Of a DNA stretch of 7,870 nucleotides, positions 6,062 to 7,870 are shown piece after piece; positions within the stretch are counted from its first letter, which is position 1; each line of letters begins with the position of its first letter. The stretch is taken from contig JAUVKP010000042.1 in assembly GCA_030596185.1 (NCBI GenBank), positions 1-7,870 of the forward strand. The letters run 5' to 3'. Origin of the DNA: Fidelibacterota bacterium (lineage in GTDB: Bacteria; Fidelibacterota; Fidelibacteria; Fidelibacterales; Fidelibacteraceae). The notes below the pieces were generated by a model, which saw only the letters and a program-made list of their open reading frames with translations, was not told the DNA's origin and searched no databases. The translations under genes and the position numbers were made by a program.

Positions 6062-6709
6062 CTAATCGTTATTTGTTATTAACTGATCACTATATACTAA
6101 CAGAGCCTCTTCCCCAAACCTATTCGGCTTCGGATCAGCATTTGGCTTTAGAGGTTCTCCGGTCTGCCGACTAAACATACCATACGAAAAGATCGTAGCA
6201 ATGATATCAACTCTATCATCAATGGAATACCCCCTACTCTCCCAATAGCTTTGAATGATTCTTATATAAGCAGCTGCATAGAGGAAATTCATATGATTAT
6301 CTTCTAGCTTATCTATGATTTCTTGAGCTGATTGACTAATTGGGAGAATGTCTTTATATTCATTTCCCGGATAAAACTCAGACGTACTATCAGCTAATTG
6401 ACACTCAATCCAGTAAGCTGTCTTCATCTGTACTTGGCAAAAACCGATCGAGCTGTTCTGTCCCTTCTTAGCCAAATAATCATCGAAATACTCGTCCTGC
6501 CAGTTGTAGTTGTTGGTCCGTTCAACGTAGATAATAGCTTTCAGTTTAACAGAATCAATATTAAAAGTTTTAGAGGCATATTCAATATTTTCTGATTGCT
6601 CCTTCAACTTAAACATTGTTGTATCTGGATGCTCGGCAAAAATAAAACTTACTAATAATAGAAAACAGGCGAAGATTTTACCTCCGCCTGCTATAAGTTT
6701 ATTCATCAT
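6062..6709 (-). CDS. Secreted lysozyme-like / lytic transglycosylase-like protein
   Basis: A 215-residue protein with a Sec signal peptide ending FIFA near residue 25. The mature part has the layout of a lysozyme-fold SLT domain: a helix leading to IIYVERTNNYN with Glu63 as candidate catalytic acid, then SSIGFCQVQMKTA (87-98), matching the 'GLMQI.p.TA' motif, then a helix LYAAAYIRIIQSYW (143-156) and IIATIFSYG (169-177) in place of the usual 'AYN.G' motif. Such enzymes cut the glycan strand of peptidoglycan. Motifs are diverged (ER instead of the usual ES after the acid; Cys91 where Met is typical), so activity is probable, not proven. The start is ATGATG; the first ATG overlaps the stop of the upstream gene (ATGA, 6709-6706), the second is equally possible. 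With no good ribosome site, translation is likely coupled to the sorting-tagged secreted protein. Confidence 0.78.
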   Translation of the reverse strand: MMNKLIAGGGKIFACFLLLVSFIFAEHPDTTMFKLKEQSENIEYASKTFNIDSVKLKAIIYVERTNNYNWQDEYFDDYLAKKGQNSSIGFCQVQMKTAYWIECQLADSTSEFYPGNEYKDILPISQSAQEIIDKLEDNHMNFLYAAAYIRIIQSYWESRGYSIDDRVDIIATIFSYGMFSRQTGEPLKPNADPKPNRFGEEALLVYSDQLITNND

Positions 6710-7870
6710 TTAAGTAATGTTACCTTTTGATAATCTACAAACGATTCAGAGCCGTCTTCAGCTTCTGCTGTAAATCGGATCAAATAAATACCGCTCGATA
6801 CATCTGAACCATCCCAAACAATCGAGTATAATCCGGCATTCTGATTGAAGCTGTATTCTCTAACCAGATTACCTGAAACATCATAGATACTACATTTTAC
6901 TTCCGATTGGATCGGTAAAGCATACTCAAGAGTAGTACTCGGGTTGAACGGATTCGGATAGGCTGCACTCAGTGCATATTCTTCAGGGAGTATTTCAGCG
7001 ATATCCGTTGACACAAGCGGTGCTTGTTGTGTTGCTTCCTTTTTAAAATACTGACTGTAGAACTCTTTCGGATCCATCACATCATCACCCATCAGAAGAT
7101 GGGATTCATATGTAACTATTTCCTCAGGATAAACTTCGTCCATCTGATTGAGTACTTCTCTGGCCAGTTCCATATTTTCTTCTTCATGGAAATAGAACAT
7201 GAACTTCTGATGAAGAGCATATTTGCCCATATAATTATTCTTATGCTCTTTGTAGACCTTATCCATCAGGCTAACATCTTTCTCTAATCCGGCCAAGAGA
7301 AGCATTGCATTTGCTTCAAGAAGTTTATTGCTTTTGCCATCCTCAAAGGTTTTCAAATATATCTTGAACATATCCTTATCGATGTCTTTTTTGATCTTCT
7401 CGTTCTTTGAGATCTGATAGATCATATCCAAGGCAATGGAGGATTCGGGAGCATAGGGATTCTCAAATATGATATCTTTACACAGATCGGCAACACCCAC
7501 AGTTTTACCTATCGTATATAAATATCTGATAAACTCAATTTTCTTGTCCAAGCCCCATTGCTCATTGTAATACCTCGTCAGATCTTCCGGTGCATCTTGT
7601 GTTCCCGGTACTGTTGAAGACAGCATCACTCTGGTATCAAACAAATTATTTTCAGGTGAAGGCTGTTGCATGCTGTAGGTAGGTATAGATCCAAGACAAG
7701 GTAAATATGTGATAGTTCCGCCGTCTTCCTCAAACAGATATTGTGAGGGCAAAGATGATCCCCACCAGTTATGAGGCGCATAAATTGAACATCCATCCTT
7801 GGCATAAGCTAAAGCATCACAGTAATTATATACAAAACTGTTATCACCGTAATTGCCGCCGCATTCTGTC
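6706..7870 (-). CDS. C-terminal part of a large secreted protein: beta-helix end, helical region, type IX-like sorting tail (5' end cut by window edge)
   Basis: The frame is open to the right edge, giving 387 residues before the TGA at 6708-6706; I number from the first complete codon (7869). A TTG at 7752 is not the start, because coding continues upstream without a break. Residues 1-60 (SFVYNYCDALAYA, SIYAPHNWWG at 28-37, GGTITYLPCL) look like the last coil of a right-handed parallel beta-helix, where the NWWG motif is common. Residues about 99-279 are charged and helical, resembling TPR-type helical hairpins without a clear consensus. Residues about 294-387 are a Por/T9SS-type C-terminal sorting domain: YPNPFNPSTT (304-313), an IYDVSGNLVRE strand, WDGSDVSSGIYLIRF, ending KVTLLK. 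Proteins with this tail cross the outer membrane by a type IX-like route and have the tail removed or anchored. Binding or enzymatic role unknown; a polysaccharide-related function is possible for the beta-helix. Coupled to the lysozyme-like gene. Confidence 0.9.
   Translation of the reverse strand, partial: TECGGNYGDNSFVYNYCDALAYAKDGCSIYAPHNWWGSSLPSQYLFEEDGGTITYLPCLGSIPTYSMQQPSPENNLFDTRVMLSSTVPGTQDAPEDLTRYYNEQWGLDKKIEFIRYLYTIGKTVGVADLCKDIIFENPYAPESSIALDMIYQISKNEKIKKDIDKDMFKIYLKTFEDGKSNKLLEANAMLLLAGLEKDVSLMDKVYKEHKNNYMGKYALHQKFMFYFHEEENMELAREVLNQMDEVYPEEIVTYESHLLMGDDVMDPKEFYSQYFKKEATQQAPLVSTDIAEILPEEYALSAAYPNPFNPSTTLEYALPIQSEVKCSIYDVSGNLVREYSFNQNAGLYSIVWDGSDVSSGIYLIRFTAEAEDGSESFVDYQKVTLLK

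Noticed and set aside
5800..6174. A 124-codon plus-strand open frame across the intergenic region
   Set aside because: It runs through several short repeats and hairpins and then into the antisense of the lysozyme-like gene; no ribosome site or protein-like composition supports it.
7750..7752. TTG as start codon of the sorting-tagged protein
   Set aside because: The same frame is open and protein-like for 39 more codons up to the window edge, including the NWWG motif, so the gene begins outside the window.

Overview
All seven genes lie on the minus strand, so transcription runs from high to low coordinates. No tRNA, rRNA, CRISPR array, transposase or phage gene was seen. The best clue to the organism is the C-terminal tail of the gene at the right edge (YPNPFNPSTT, then a small beta domain). 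Tails of this kind mark type IX-like secreted proteins in the FCB superphylum. Together with the modest GC content, the many lipoprotein signals and the types of intergenic repeat, this suggests an uncultured FCB-type bacterium, for example a Cloacimonadota-, Marinimicrobia- or Calditrichota-like lineage. The assignment is an inference and is not specific to one phylum.

Layout, in the order of transcription. (1) 7870-6706: 3' part of a large secreted protein, with the end of a probable right-handed beta-helix, a helical repeat-like middle and a sorting tail. It overlaps by 4 bases (ATGA) with (2) 6709-6062, a secreted lysozyme-like / lytic-transglycosylase-like protein. (3) 6061-5595: a 467-base gap filled by a mosaic of short dispersed repeats and hairpins. 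(4) 5594-2342 and on to 1332: a tight four-gene operon. It holds an M18 metallo-aminopeptidase, a small exported protein of unknown function, a lipoprotein 5'-nucleotidase and an NlpC/P60-like lipoprotein. The gaps are 3 bases, 13 bases and a 4-base overlap. (5) After 148 bases containing a 9-bp perfect hairpin, 1183-1 encodes a lipoprotein with a calcineurin-like phosphoesterase domain followed by a PQQ-type beta-propeller; it is cut by the left edge.

Taken together the window is mostly an envelope and degradation neighbourhood: peptide trimming in the cytoplasm, nucleotide dephosphorylation and peptidoglycan-directed enzymes on the cell surface or in the periplasm, and one type IX-like secreted protein. 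A role in scavenging nutrients or turning over cell wall fits, but it is inferred from gene families and spacing. I found no clear sign of an undescribed defence or mobile system. The parts most worth a second look are the repeat mosaic at 5685-6051, the phosphoesterase-propeller fusion, and the pairing of the tagged secreted protein with a coupled lysozyme-like gene.
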